In this document: positions 1-11,546 of the stretch, piece after piece | How positions within the stretch are numbered: position 1 is the stretch's first letter | Layout: each line of letters begins with the position of its first letter | Source of the DNA: Mesorhizobium sp. WSM3859 | Lineage (GTDB): Bacteria > Pseudomonadota > Alphaproteobacteria > Rhizobiales > Rhizobiaceae | Assembly (NCBI RefSeq): GCF_002295065.1 | Contig: NZ_NSGG01000004.1 | Span: 434,001-498,000 of the forward strand | Direction of reading: 5' to 3' | Length of the DNA: 64,000 nucleotides | Translations under genes and position numbers: made by a program | Notes under the pieces: model-generated | The model's input: the letters and a program-made list of their open reading frames with translations, nothing else | What the model was told of the DNA's origin: nothing | The model's database searches: none

Positions 1-321
1 GCCGACCTTCTTCTTCATCTCGAGCGTCCAGGCGCGCCCTTCATCGCCGCCCCACAGCAGCCAGGCGATATAGCCTGCGGAAGGATTGTCCTCGTTGCCG
101 TAGTTCTTGCCGCGCTTGTCGACCTCGTGGCGGGCGAAATAGCTGACCATGCGCCGGATGGTCGAGGGCGACAGGTTCCTGCGGTTCTTGAGCTCGGTGG
201 CGCGGGCGACGCCGATCTCGGTGCCGCCACGGCCGAACTGCTGGCGCAGCCGCAAGCCCTTGGCGGCGTTGTCGGCAACGACCTGCGGGCAGCGCAGGTC
301 GATTTCTTCTGTGTCGCTCAT
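1..321 (-). CDS. Phage-type small protein, partial (C-terminus off the left edge)
   Basis: The reading frame is open from an ATG at 321 to the window edge (107 codons seen), preceded on its strand by a GGGGGAG ribosome site. The visible protein has a charged N-terminus, then a segment with RNLSPSTIRRMVSYFARHE, then PSAGYIAWLLWGGDEGRAW near the edge. I recall this combination of a Thr-Ile-Arg-Arg-Met helix followed by an Ala-Trp-Leu-Leu-Trp-Gly-Gly-Asp segment from the ends of phage head or capsid-associated proteins and from short free-standing genes in rhizobia. Nothing else phage-like follows on the right, so it may be the edge of a prophage remnant or a domesticated gene. Function is unknown. 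Confidence 0.7.
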   Translation of the reverse strand, partial: MSDTEEIDLRCPQVVADNAAKGLRLRQQFGRGGTEIGVARATELKNRRNLSPSTIRRMVSYFARHEVDKRGKNYGNEDNPSAGYIAWLLWGGDEGRAWTLEMKKKVG

Positions 322-482
322 TTTCTCCCCCGTTTCCCGGAAGGTTTAGCCAACGGAAGGAATAGCGCAAAGCGGGGCTGGTTCCGGTGAGGAAAAAATG
401 TCGGAACACATCAGAGCCGCACGTCCTTGGGCTGTAGAGCAACCCGTGCCGGGACGCCGGCGCGCCGGTCAAGGAGACGATC

Positions 483-1238
483 ATGATCACCTTTCCCAAT
501 GAATCTGCCAAATACCGCACGGCCCGCGAAAGGCTGCTGCGCAAGGAGATCGAACTGCGCCGCGCCATGGAGGCTGTGGCCGAGGCAAGACGCGCCCTGC
601 CGCCGGGCGGGCTGGTGCCGCAGCACTATGTGTTCGGCGCCCTGGACGGCCAGGGCCGGCCGGCAAAAGTGAAGCTTCCGGACCTCTTCGCGCCGGGCAA
701 GGATTCGTTGATCCTCTACCAGATGATGTTCCCGCGCCATCCGCAGGAAACGCGCGATGTGGCAGCAAGCGGCGAGACGGCGAAACTTGCCCGGCAGGAC
801 CAGCCATGCCCGTCCTGCACCGCGCTGCTCGACCAGTTCGACGGCGCGGTCAGCCATCTCGAGGCGGCGGGCTTCAACTTCGCGGTTGTGGCGAAGACCG
901 GGCTCGACAATCTGACGGCGCTCGGCCGCGACCGCGGCTGGAAAAACATGCGGCTGGTCTCGTCGGCCGACAACAATTTCAAGCGCGACTACAATGCGGA
1001 AGACGCTGAGGGCGCGCAGCTTCCGCTGCTCTCGGTGTTTCACCGCGATGCCGACGGCGTCCGCCATTTCTGGTCGTCGGAGCTTGGCTTCGCGCCGTCC
1101 GAGCCCGGACAAGACCCCCGCGCCATCGGCACCTGCGAGATCCTGTGGAACCTGATGGATTTCACGCCGGAGGGCCGGCCGGACTGGGACGAGCAGCTGC
1201 AATATGCCGGGCAGGCGGCTGCTACGCACTGCCACTGA
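483..1238 (+). CDS. DUF899 family thioredoxin-like protein
   Basis: A 251-residue protein of the DUF899 family, whose members have a thioredoxin-like fold and no settled function. A CPSC motif at residues 109-112 is a CxxC pair in the position of a redox centre, so a thiol-disulfide role is possible. The N-terminal third (residues 1-45) is a charged helix, followed by the typical stretch around residues 66-90 (LPDLFAPGKDSLILYQMMF). No signal peptide is present, so it should be cytoplasmic. The ATG at 483 follows an AAGGAG site. It stands alone, about 100 bp before an unrelated secreted-protein gene. Family call is firm; the activity is not known. Confidence 0.85.
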   Translation: MITFPNESAKYRTARERLLRKEIELRRAMEAVAEARRALPPGGLVPQHYVFGALDGQGRPAKVKLPDLFAPGKDSLILYQMMFPRHPQETRDVAASGETAKLARQDQPCPSCTALLDQFDGAVSHLEAAGFNFAVVAKTGLDNLTALGRDRGWKNMRLVSSADNNFKRDYNAEDAEGAQLPLLSVFHRDADGVRHFWSSELGFAPSEPGQDPRAIGTCEILWNLMDFTPEGRPDWDEQLQYAGQAAATHCH

Positions 1239-1338
1239 TGGCGAGGGCGGGCGTTCAGCCAGTCGGCCTTTTCAGGCAACCCCAACGCGGATGCCGCGTT
1301 GGGGATGGCGGAGGGGCTGTTCGGATCGGAGTTTTGAG

Positions 1339-1899
1339 ATGAAAACGCTGCTGCCCCTGGTCGCCGTCGCGCTTCTTGCCGGCGCGCCCGCCGCGTTCGC
1401 CCAATCAGGCGACACCAACACGGATGCCGTGGGACCGATGGTGACCGAGAACAAGGTCGATACCCAGACCTTCGTCACGACGGTGCCCAACGCCAATGCG
1501 TTCGAGATCCAATCAAGCAAGCTGGCGCAAGAGAAGTCGGCGTCGGCCGACGTCAAGGCTTTTGCCGCCGATATGATCAAGGATCACACCAAGGCCGGCG
1601 AGGATTTCAAGGCCGCGCTCAGCCAGGGCCAGACCACCGCGTCGATCAAGCCGGCCGGCCCCGCGCTGCAGCCTAAGGAGCAGCAGATGCTCGACGAGTT
1701 GAAGGGCGCCAGCGGCAAGGATTTCGACGCCAAATACATCAAGATGCAGACCGATGCGCACAAGGATGCTGTCGCGCTGTTTTCCACCTACGCCAATTCC
1801 GGCGACGACCCGGCGATGAAGGAATTCGCCAAGAAGACCCTGCCGGTGCTGAAGATGCATGAGAAGCACGTGAAGGACCTGGCGGTCGCGCATCAGTGA
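1339..1899 (+). CDS. DUF4142 family exported protein
   Basis: A 186-residue exported protein. Residues 1-21 are a clear signal peptide ending in AFA before Gln-22. The rest is helical with the DUF4142 pattern: NAFEIQSSKLAQEKS at about 52-66, then VKAFAADMIKDHTKA, and a C-terminal MHEKHVKDLA. DUF4142 proteins are ferritin-like four-helix bundles of unknown function, usually periplasmic and common in rhizobia. The ATG at 1339 was chosen because it starts the signal peptide; a longer in-frame upstream reading has no signal. It is monocistronic, and a palindromic repeat element follows directly. Confidence 0.85.
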   Translation: MKTLLPLVAVALLAGAPAAFAQSGDTNTDAVGPMVTENKVDTQTFVTTVPNANAFEIQSSKLAQEKSASADVKAFAADMIKDHTKAGEDFKAALSQGQTTASIKPAGPALQPKEQQMLDELKGASGKDFDAKYIKMQTDAHKDAVALFSTYANSGDDPAMKEFAKKTLPVLKMHEKHVKDLAVAHQ

Positions 1900-1907
1900 G
1901 GGGCACC

Positions 1908-2064
1908 TTCCCCTTCTCCCCCTGTGGGAGAAGGTGGCCGAGCGAAGCTCGGTCGGATGAGGGGTGCTCCAGGGAATGCCGACGCCTCACTCCGCTGGAA
2001 CACCCCTCTTCCGTCTCGGCGCTGCGCGCCGATCCACCTTCCCCCACAAGGGGGGAAGGAGAAG
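1908..2064. repeat. Intergenic palindromic repeat element (MITE-like)
   Basis: An element of about 155 bp with nested inverted repeats. Its outer arms read CCCCTTCTCCC...GAGAAGGTGG at 1910-1937 and CCACCTTCCCCC...GGAAGGAGAAG at 2034-2064. An inner pair, GGATGAGGGGTG near 1955 and CACCCCTCTTCCG near 2002, lies inside. It has no coding capacity and fills the gap between the DUF4142 and RidA genes. Related sequence occurs at 12353-12710, so this is a dispersed family. Non-autonomous elements of this form are common between genes in Mesorhizobium. Confidence 0.75.
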
Positions 2065-2122
2065 AGGCGCTGGCGTTCCCTCGCTGCCGCGATAAGCTCC
2101 TCCGCAAATCAGGAGGACCACC

Positions 2123-2515
2123 ATGGACAAGGAAGTCATCGAAGTGCCGGTTATGTCGGCGAAGGTGCGGGCGCTCGGCCTGCCGTGCTCGACGGCGGTG
2201 CGGGCCAACGGCTTCGTGTTCATCTCGGCGACGCCGCCGGTCGACATGGTGACCGGCGAGATGGTGCGCGGCGACATCGAGACCCAGACCGAGGCGTCGC
2301 TGAAGGCGCTCAAGCACTGCCTGGAAGCGGCCGGGACCTCGCTGGACAAGGTGGTGATGGTGCGCATCTACGCCGTCAATTCCGGCTTCTACAACGCCAT
2401 CAACCGGGTCTATGCGAAGTATTTTGCGACCAACGCGCCGGCGCGGAGTTTTGTGCCGGTGGCGTCTTGGCCGATGGAGTTCGATATCGAGATCGAGTGT
2501 GTGGCGGTGGCTTGA
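2123..2515 (+). CDS. RidA family protein (YjgF/YER057c/UK114)
   Basis: A 130-residue RidA-family protein. Canonical members hydrolyse reactive enamine/imine intermediates released by PLP enzymes. The family core is seen in FVFISATPPVD, in the amphipathic helix TEASLKALKHCLEAAG, and in VVMVRIYAV. A C-terminal FDIEIECVAVA replaces the usual IEIDAVA-type ending. The Arg of canonical RidA that binds the substrate carboxylate (normally in a PxRxxV context) is not obvious here: the motif reads PARSFVPVA, where the Arg may serve. Start at 2123 follows CAGGAGGACC. It appears to be a single-gene unit. Confidence 0.9.
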   Translation: MDKEVIEVPVMSAKVRALGLPCSTAVRANGFVFISATPPVDMVTGEMVRGDIETQTEASLKALKHCLEAAGTSLDKVVMVRIYAVNSGFYNAINRVYAKYFATNAPARSFVPVASWPMEFDIEIECVAVA

Positions 2516-2609
2516 GCCGAAGTCCATTCATTCTTTCGGGGGCTTCCAATCCACTGAAGGGCTGTGTTACTGTCCTCCTCCAGTTCATTACTTATAAATA
2601 CTGTGAGGG

Positions 2610-3776
2610 GTGGGAATGTGTGAGCTGTGGACTGCGTTGTCGCGGGTTTTCACAATATTGGCTGCCGGCCTATTGACTGCTGCGGTGCTGACGGCCTCGG
2701 GGTCGGCCGCAGCAAAATGCGCCGATATTCCCATAGCGGTGGTCGGCCCCATGACCGGCGATTGGGCGTATGATGGAGAGGAGATGCGGCGGGGTGCTCA
2801 ACTTGCCGTAGACGACATCAACGGCAAAGGCGGCGTACGAGGATGCAAGATAGCACTGACCGTCCTTGATGACCAATACACGCCGGCCACCGCGATAGCC
2901 TTGGCCAAAAAATTGGCAAAAGACGGGGTTCGCTTTGTCATTGGCCACTTCAACTCAGGCAGTTCTATCCCCGCCGCGACGATCTACGCCAAGAACAACA
3001 CTTTGATGGTTAGCCCAGCATCAACAAATCCCGCCCTAACCGAATTCAAACTTTGGAATGTTGTTCGGACAGCGGGTCGTGACGATGTTCAGGGCACGTT
3101 TGCCGGCGAGTACATGGCCGATCATTTCCCAACGCAAAATTTTGCGATCGTTAGTGACGGTACGCCCTATGGTGATGGCTTGGCTAACCATGCAAGAAAA
3201 GCGCTACGAATAAAGGGGCATCCCGAAAAGCTGGCCACAAAGATCAAGCCCGGCCAAGGCGATTTTCTGGACCTCATAGGCAAGCTTAAATCGATGAGGA
3301 TCGAAGTTCTCTTCTTCGCTGGGCTTGCCGACGATTTTGGTCCACTTGTTCGGCAAACCAACGAAGCTGGGCTGAAGGTTCAATTTATCTCAGGAGACGG
3401 AGCTCTAGTCCACGATCTATCGGGAAAGGCGGGACCCGCGTTGGAGGGGGTGCTAGTCGCTTTTTCGCTTGAGGACCGCGGCAACCCCGCTGCAGCCGAC
3501 GTTGTTGCGCGCTTTCGTTCTCAAGGGTTCGAGCCGGCAGACTACACGCTCAAATCCTATGCGGCAGTCCAAGTGGTAGCCAAGGGTATCGAAATGGCAG
3601 GCACTGAGGCGCCGAGAACTGTTGCGGCTTCCATAAAATCCGGTCAGCCAATTCCGACCGTGTTGGGCAACCTCACCTTCGACGCGAAGGGGGACCGGAA
3701 TCAGCGTGACGTAACAATGTACGTCTGGAAGAAGCGAGGAGACGGCACGCTCATGCTGGATTTCCAATCTCCATAG
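2610..3776 (+). CDS. Branched-chain amino-acid-type ABC transporter substrate-binding protein, orphan
   Basis: A 388-residue periplasmic-binding protein of the LivJ/Peripla_BP_6 type. A signal sequence covers about residues 1-35 (hydrophobic FTILAAGLLTAAVLTASGSAAA). The family pattern follows: IPIAVVGPMTGDWAYDGEEMRRGAQLAVDDIN, then VRFVIGHFNSGSSIPAATIYAKNN, then VSPASTNPALTE. Such proteins deliver amino acids or other ligands to an ABC importer, but no permease or ATPase gene lies nearby. Its sequence is visibly less G+C-rich than both neighbours, with rarer codons such as ATA, CTA and AAA, which suggests transfer. It ends 1 bp before the convergent carB stop. The start could also be 2616. 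Confidence 0.85.
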   Translation: MGMCELWTALSRVFTILAAGLLTAAVLTASGSAAAKCADIPIAVVGPMTGDWAYDGEEMRRGAQLAVDDINGKGGVRGCKIALTVLDDQYTPATAIALAKKLAKDGVRFVIGHFNSGSSIPAATIYAKNNTLMVSPASTNPALTEFKLWNVVRTAGRDDVQGTFAGEYMADHFPTQNFAIVSDGTPYGDGLANHARKALRIKGHPEKLATKIKPGQGDFLDLIGKLKSMRIEVLFFAGLADDFGPLVRQTNEAGLKVQFISGDGALVHDLSGKAGPALEGVLVAFSLEDRGNPAAADVVARFRSQGFEPADYTLKSYAAVQVVAKGIEMAGTEAPRTVAASIKSGQPIPTVLGNLTFDAKGDRNQRDVTMYVWKKRGDGTLMLDFQSP

Positions 3777-3777
3777 A

Positions 3778-7281
<3,504 letters not shown>

Positions 7282-7439
7282 AGTCGAAAAATCCGTTCGG
7301 CGAGCGGCTTGCACGAAAAACCGGGCGGGGGAGGACCCGGCCGGTTGTGCTTGCGATTCTGGTATCAGGCTAGGAGGGCCTTATAGGGAAGAGTTTTGCG
7401 GGATGTAACCCCGAAAATGCGGGTTTTTGGGTTGGCCCG

Positions 7440-8243
7440 CTATTCCCCCAGCGCCAGCTGATCCGTGATCTCGAAGCGCTCTGAAACGCCGATCCGGATC
7501 ATGTTGAGCGTGCCTTCGCGGGTGAAGCGGAATTCTTCGGCCGAGTCCGAGCTGCTCGGCTGGCCGCCATGGAAGGTGATGATGCGCGCACCGCCATCCG
7601 GCCAAGTCACCGTGACATCACTGTCGCCATCCTTGCGCGCGACGGTCACCGCGCAGCGGGTCATCGGCTGGCCGATGTGGCGCGCGCAGGGGATGCCGCC
7701 GGCCGCGTCCGGGGCAGGGGCGTCGGATTCGGTGCTCGCCGAAGTCACGAAAGCGAGACCGTAGGCGTCCTGCATGGCGATCCTGACGATCTCGGTCGCG
7801 GAAGGCGGATCGGCCGGCTCGCCGCCGCCCAGGCGCGCCGCTATGTCGGCCTGCGGCTCTTCGGGAGGTGGCTGAGGCGCGGCAGCCGCGGCCGCCGGCG
7901 CGGCGGTGTCCTTAGAAGGCGACGCTGGGTTATTGGGGCTGAGATAGCGAGCGGGCGCCCAGCCGGTTAGGCGTGCGTCCTGCGTGTCCTCGACCTTGCA
8001 CCATGGATTGTTGTTGACGGTCTTGCAGCCGTAGTTCTTCACCGCCGCGCCGTTGGGCAGCCGCGCCGTCACCTTTCCGCCCGGCGAAGCGGTGGCGCGG
8101 ATGTTGAGCAAATCATCCGGCGCGAGGCCACCGATGATCGAGACGATTGTGCCTGGCGCATCCTGAGCCAGGGCCGGGAGGGCGGCCAGACACAAAGGAG
8201 CGGCGATCAGCAGTGTCGATCGGAGCGTAACTTTGCGCTTCAT
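7440..8243 (-). CDS. Exported SH3-like domain protein
   Basis: A 267-residue exported protein. The N-terminus MKRKVTLRSTLLIAAPLCLAALPALA is a signal peptide (residues 1-26), which is why I start at 8243 rather than at the in-frame ATG at 8276. Residues about 35-100 form a bacterial SH3 domain: LLNIRATASPGGKVTARLPNGAAVKNYGC...WCKV...GWAPARYL. An Ala/Pro-rich linker follows, then a C-terminal domain with a possible disulfide (IPCARHIGQPMTRCAVTVARK). SH3b domains in this setting often bind cell wall; the C-terminal domain I do not recognise. It is transcribed alone, divergent from nothing nearby and in the same direction as carB. Confidence 0.75.
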   Translation of the reverse strand: MKRKVTLRSTLLIAAPLCLAALPALAQDAPGTIVSIIGGLAPDDLLNIRATASPGGKVTARLPNGAAVKNYGCKTVNNNPWCKVEDTQDARLTGWAPARYLSPNNPASPSKDTAAPAAAAAAPQPPPEEPQADIAARLGGGEPADPPSATEIVRIAMQDAYGLAFVTSASTESDAPAPDAAGGIPCARHIGQPMTRCAVTVARKDGDSDVTVTWPDGGARIITFHGGQPSSSDSAEEFRFTREGTLNMIRIGVSERFEITDQLALGE

Positions 8244-8317
8244 CCCTCGGCCATGCACTTCAATCGTGGCGCTCAATCTGGATATGAGGTTCCCTCAATC
8301 CTGGAAATGAGCTGCGC

Positions 8318-9076
8318 TCAATCCTTTATAAAACCGGTTCGCAGCGCTTGCGCCCATTCCGGTCTTCCCGCTTGTTCGGCCTGCTTTGCGGCGGCTTCAT
8401 GGTCGTAGTCGACGGCAATGCTCTCGAAGCGGCGGGGACGGCCGTCCGCTCCAAGCTCGACGATGCCGTAACGGGCGTGCGGCGAGCCTTGTTCGGAGAC
8501 ATGCGCCGGCGGCGTGTCGTCGTCATAGGCCGGACAGCCGACGCTGCCTGGGTTGAAGATGACCGGACCGTCGGGGATGCAGATCAGCTCGCTGCGGTGG
8601 CTGTGGCCGCACAGCACCAGGCGGCAGGCCGGATCGAGCGGCTTCAGCCGGCGCCTGATCGCGTCAAGCGGCGCCCGCACCAGCTGGCCGTCGACAATGG
8701 CGTCGGCAAGGTATTTCTCGTCATGGTCCGGCCGTGCATGGAAGGCGACGACGCCGGGCGCGATCTCCAGTCGAAGCGGCAAGTCGAGCAGCGCTTGGCG
8801 CTGCGCCGATGTCAGCCGCTCCTTTGCGTAGCGATCGGACGGCCACATGGTTTCGTCGGCCGGGTCCTGCGCGACGCGGCGGTCATGGTTGCCCCGCACC
8901 GTCGGCAGCTTGAGCGCCTGCAGCCGTTCCATCGTCTCGCGCGGCCAGAGCGGGCCGGAGACACAGTCGCCGAGATTGACGGTGAGATCGGCGCCGCCAC
9001 GGCGCTCGAGATCGTCGAGCACGGCGTTCAATGCGAGCACGTTGCCATGGATGTCGGCGAGGACTGCGATGCGCAT
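8318..9076 (-). CDS. Calcineurin-like metallophosphoesterase (YfcE/MJ0936-like)
   Basis: A 252-residue metallophosphoesterase. All di-metal motifs are present: D8 and H10 in ADIHGN, D37 in LGDC, N63-H64 in RGNHD, H-x-R-P around VVAFHARPDHDE, and the late GHSH. Such enzymes hydrolyse phosphodiesters or nucleotides; the physiological substrate cannot be read from the sequence. There is no signal peptide. The gene begins 5 bp after the ArsR-family gene on the same strand, so the two probably form an operon and the phosphoesterase is likely controlled by that regulator. Confidence 0.9.
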   Translation of the reverse strand: MRIAVLADIHGNVLALNAVLDDLERRGGADLTVNLGDCVSGPLWPRETMERLQALKLPTVRGNHDRRVAQDPADETMWPSDRYAKERLTSAQRQALLDLPLRLEIAPGVVAFHARPDHDEKYLADAIVDGQLVRAPLDAIRRRLKPLDPACRLVLCGHSHRSELICIPDGPVIFNPGSVGCPAYDDDTPPAHVSEQGSPHARYGIVELGADGRPRRFESIAVDYDHEAAAKQAEQAGRPEWAQALRTGFIKD

Positions 9077-9081
9077 GCGTT

Positions 9082-9438
9082 TCAGGCCGAAACCTCGACT
9101 TCGGACACACCGACCGCCGGCAGATCCTTATCGCCGTCAGCCGCGGCAATCACGCTGTCGAGCAGGCCAGGGAAACGCCTGTCGAGGTCGTCGCGGCGCA
9201 ATGTGATCAGCCGGCTGGTGCCGACCGCTTCGCTGCGGGTGACGCCCGCCTCGCGCAGCTTGGCGAGGTGGTAGCTGAGATTGGTCTTGGAGGCGAGGTC
9301 GAGGAACTTGCTGCAGTTCATCGGCACGCCTTCCTTGCGAGCCAGATAGCGCACGATGGCAAGCCGGGTCGGATCGCCGAGCACGGCAAGCACGATCGGC
9401 AGGCTGATCTGGTCGGTGGCTGGATGGGGCAAGGTCAT
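9082..9438 (-). CDS. ArsR-family winged-helix regulator
   Basis: A 118-residue ArsR-type repressor. The winged helix runs over about residues 12-85: LAVLGDPTRLAIVRYLARKEGVPMNCSKF, then recognition helix KTNLSYHLAKLREAGVT, then wing TSRLITLRRDDLD. The metal-binding ELCVCDL signature of arsenic or zinc sensors is absent; only Cys-42 is present, so metal sensing is doubtful. It is co-directional with the phosphoesterase gene and divergent from an MFS exporter 191 bp away. A dyad upstream of the exporter is a candidate operator. Regulators of this kind with an MFS partner commonly control drug or metabolite efflux. Confidence 0.85.
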   Translation of the reverse strand: MTLPHPATDQISLPIVLAVLGDPTRLAIVRYLARKEGVPMNCSKFLDLASKTNLSYHLAKLREAGVTRSEAVGTSRLITLRRDDLDRRFPGLLDSVIAAADGDKDLPAVGVSEVEVSA

Positions 9439-9589
9439 GACCCAGAATTAAGCACAAACGGCACGAACTTCAACGCGGCTCCTTTCCCTGCCGGTAGACA
9501 CAGCCTCTTCCTTCCAGCCCCGTCCTGACACAGGGCTGTCAGCAGGGTTCAGTTATTTGTCCCGGCTCGGTTGACATCATGCCCTTCTA

Positions 9590-9624
9590 TGTCCAATTGT
9601 TCAATAACTTTTGAACTAAGGACA
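9590..9624. promoter_or_regulatory. Dyad operator before the MFS exporter gene
   Basis: A perfect inverted repeat GTTCAA-N6-TTGAAC occupies 9599-9616. Outer arms TGTCC (9590-9594) and GGACA (9620-9624) flank it, offset by one base from exact symmetry. It ends 5 bp before the exporter ATG at 9630, so a bound protein would block initiation. A TTGACA hexamer at 9571-9576 may be the -35 element. The divergent ArsR gene is the obvious candidate ligand; this is an inference from position. Confidence 0.6.
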
Positions 9625-9629
9625 TTCCC

Positions 9630-10808
9630 ATGGACAAGCGGATCTTCTGGCTGGCGCTCGGATCGTTTGCGATCTCCACCGAAGGCTTCGTCATTTCAAG
9701 CCTTCTTCCCGACATAGCATCCGACGCCGGCATTTCGGTGCCGCTCGCCGGCTCGCTGATCACCGCCTTCGCGCTCGCCTATGCGATCGGCGCGCCGGTG
9801 CTGGCGACGCTGACCGGCGAGTGGGACCGGCGGCGCGTCATCCTATGGACGCTGGTGTTCTTCGTCATCGGCAACATCGTCGCCGCGCTGAGCTCGTCCT
9901 TCGAATTGCTTTTGATCGCGCGCATCGTCATGGCGCTGTCATCCGGCCTGTTCGCGGCGACCGCGCAAGGCACGGCCGTGGCGCTGGTCGACGACCACCA
10001 CCGGGCCCGCGCCATCGCTGTCGTCGTCGGCGGCACCACGGTGGCGGTGGCGGTCGGTGCGCCGCTCGGCGCGTTGGTCGCCGCGATCGCCGGATGGCGC
10101 GGCACGTTCTTCGCCATCGCCGCGCTCGGCGCGCTATCCGGCGCGATCCTCTGGTGGCGCCTGCCGCGCGGCCTCATTGGCACCAGGCTGCCGCTGAAGC
10201 GCAGGCTGGCGGCGGCTGTGCGCCCCGGCGTGATGCCGATCCTGCTGACGACGGCGCTTGCGTTGATCGGCGCTTTCACCGTATTCGCCTTCATCGCGCC
10301 TTTGGCCATCCAAGGCGGCGGGCTCTCGCCGATCGCGCTGCCGGGAATGCTGCTCGCCTTCGGCGTCGGCGCCGTCATCGGCAACATCGCCGGCGGCCAG
10401 GCAGCCGACCGCTTCGGCGCGACCCGCACCGTCGCCTGGTCGCTGACGCTGTCGGCCGCGATGCTCATCACCTTCTCGCTTATCCCGACCTTCCTGCCGC
10501 ATTCGATCGGCGGGCCCGCGCTGATGGCCATGATGGTGCCGTGGGGCATCGTCGGCTGGGCCTTCCCGCCGGCGCAGGCGAGCCGCATCCTCAAGATCGC
10601 GCCCGACGCCGCGCCGATCGTGCTGTCGCTCAATGCTTCGGCGCTTTACTTCGGCGTCGCGCTGGGCGCGGTGGTCGGCGCCGCCGTGCTGCGCTTCGGC
10701 GGGCCGGCTGATCTCGGCCTGACCGCCGCGGTGTTCCCGATCATCGGGCTCGGTATCGTCTTGGCGGGAAGAATGTTTGCCCGGCCGGTGGCAATGCCCG
10801 CCGAGTAA
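9630..10808 (+). CDS. MFS transporter, DHA1 (AraJ-like) family
   Basis: A 392-residue membrane transporter with about 12 predicted membrane segments. It opens with FWLALGSFAISTEGFVISSLLPDIA, the start typical of the DHA1 drug:H+ antiporter/AraJ group. The loop 2-3 motif appears as GEWDRRRVI, and motif C-like Gly/Pro helices follow (VVVGGTTVAVAVGAPLGALV). Family members export sugars, drugs or metabolites; the substrate is not predictable. The gene lies opposite an ArsR regulator and has a dyad operator directly before its start, so it is probably repressed in the absence of an inducer. Confidence 0.88.
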   Translation: MDKRIFWLALGSFAISTEGFVISSLLPDIASDAGISVPLAGSLITAFALAYAIGAPVLATLTGEWDRRRVILWTLVFFVIGNIVAALSSSFELLLIARIVMALSSGLFAATAQGTAVALVDDHHRARAIAVVVGGTTVAVAVGAPLGALVAAIAGWRGTFFAIAALGALSGAILWWRLPRGLIGTRLPLKRRLAAAVRPGVMPILLTTALALIGAFTVFAFIAPLAIQGGGLSPIALPGMLLAFGVGAVIGNIAGGQAADRFGATRTVAWSLTLSAAMLITFSLIPTFLPHSIGGPALMAMMVPWGIVGWAFPPAQASRILKIAPDAAPIVLSLNASALYFGVALGAVVGAAVLRFGGPADLGLTAAVFPIIGLGIVLAGRMFARPVAMPAE

Positions 10809-10892
10809 GACGTGCCGATATTCAGGTGAGCCCGGCCTGATCTGAATCTCAGCACGTCTTCACAGCTGAAGAATTGATCGGCCGCCGCTTCT

Positions 10893-11357
10893 TCAGTTCG
10901 AGGAGGCGGCCGCCGGCATTTCCAGGTCGAGATCGGCCACCACATCCAGCGCCGCGCGCAGCTTGGCCGCCTGCTCCGCGCCGACCTTCTCCTCGAACTG
11001 CCGCTGGGCGACGCTCCAAAGCTTGAGCGCCTCGTCGAGCTTGACGTCACCCTGCGGCGTCAGCCGCACGCGCTTGACGCGGCGGTCATCCTTGTCGGGA
11101 AAGGTCTCGACATAACCGTCGCGGATCAGCGGCTTCAGCGTGTGGCCGAGGGCCGAGAGATCCATGATCAGCGCTTCGGCGATGGTGCCCATCGCCGGCT
11201 CATCGCTGACATGGATCTGAAAGATCAAGCCGAACTGCGTGCTCTTCAGCCCCGAAGGCGCCAGCGCGTCATCATAGAAGCGGCCGAGGCTGCGGGCCGC
11301 GCGGCGCAGCGTGGCGTTGTTGCAGTCGCTGAATCCTGGCTTCCGAGCTTTGGTCAT
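10893..11357 (-). CDS. MarR-family regulator
   Basis: A 154-residue MarR-type winged-helix regulator. After NNATLRRAARSLGRFYDDAL, the helix-turn-helix reads MGTIAEALIMDLSALGHTLKPLIRDGYVE, and the wing carries the family DKDDRRVKRVRLTPQG signature. The ATG at 11357 was chosen over a longer in-frame opening because family proteins begin near here and the upstream stretch contains the operators. MarR proteins usually repress themselves and a divergent gene, with ligand binding relieving repression. The divergent partner here is a short-chain dehydrogenase gene 190 bp away. Confidence 0.88.
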   Translation of the reverse strand: MTKARKPGFSDCNNATLRRAARSLGRFYDDALAPSGLKSTQFGLIFQIHVSDEPAMGTIAEALIMDLSALGHTLKPLIRDGYVETFPDKDDRRVKRVRLTPQGDVKLDEALKLWSVAQRQFEEKVGAEQAAKLRAALDVVADLDLEMPAAASSN

Positions 11358-11430
11358 GATCACTCCTTGCCGGCGCAAAGACACGCCAGCCTGCCGCAGA
11401 AATAGTTTTCGCCGCAGCCGTTGACAAGAT

Positions 11431-11471
11431 AGTGGCATATACCTACTTCGGCAAAAGTGGCATATGCCACT
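11431..11471. promoter_or_regulatory. MarR-type operators between marR-like and SDR genes
   Basis: AGTGGCATATGCCACT at 11456-11471 is a perfect 16-bp palindrome. A weaker copy, AGTGGCATATACCTACT, sits at 11431-11447. A TTGACA at 11421-11426 is a candidate -35 element for the rightward SDR gene, which would place its -10 region between the two sites. Palindromes of this size fit MarR dimers. The divergent MarR-family gene is the likely ligand. Confidence 0.7.
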
Positions 11472-11546
11472 AATTGAAATCAGAAGCGCGGCGGACGATG
11501 CGATCATCGGCGTCGAACCAAGCGAAGCGAACAAAGGAACAGGACA

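Noticed and set aside
7321..7340. Attenuator in the carB leader
   Set aside because: The CCGGG/CCCGG pair is short and G+C-rich by default, with no T-run or leader peptide; too weak to claim.
10134..10502. Small Arg/Gly/Asp-rich minus-strand frame opposite the MFS gene
   Set aside because: Shadow frame without ribosome site or domain features.
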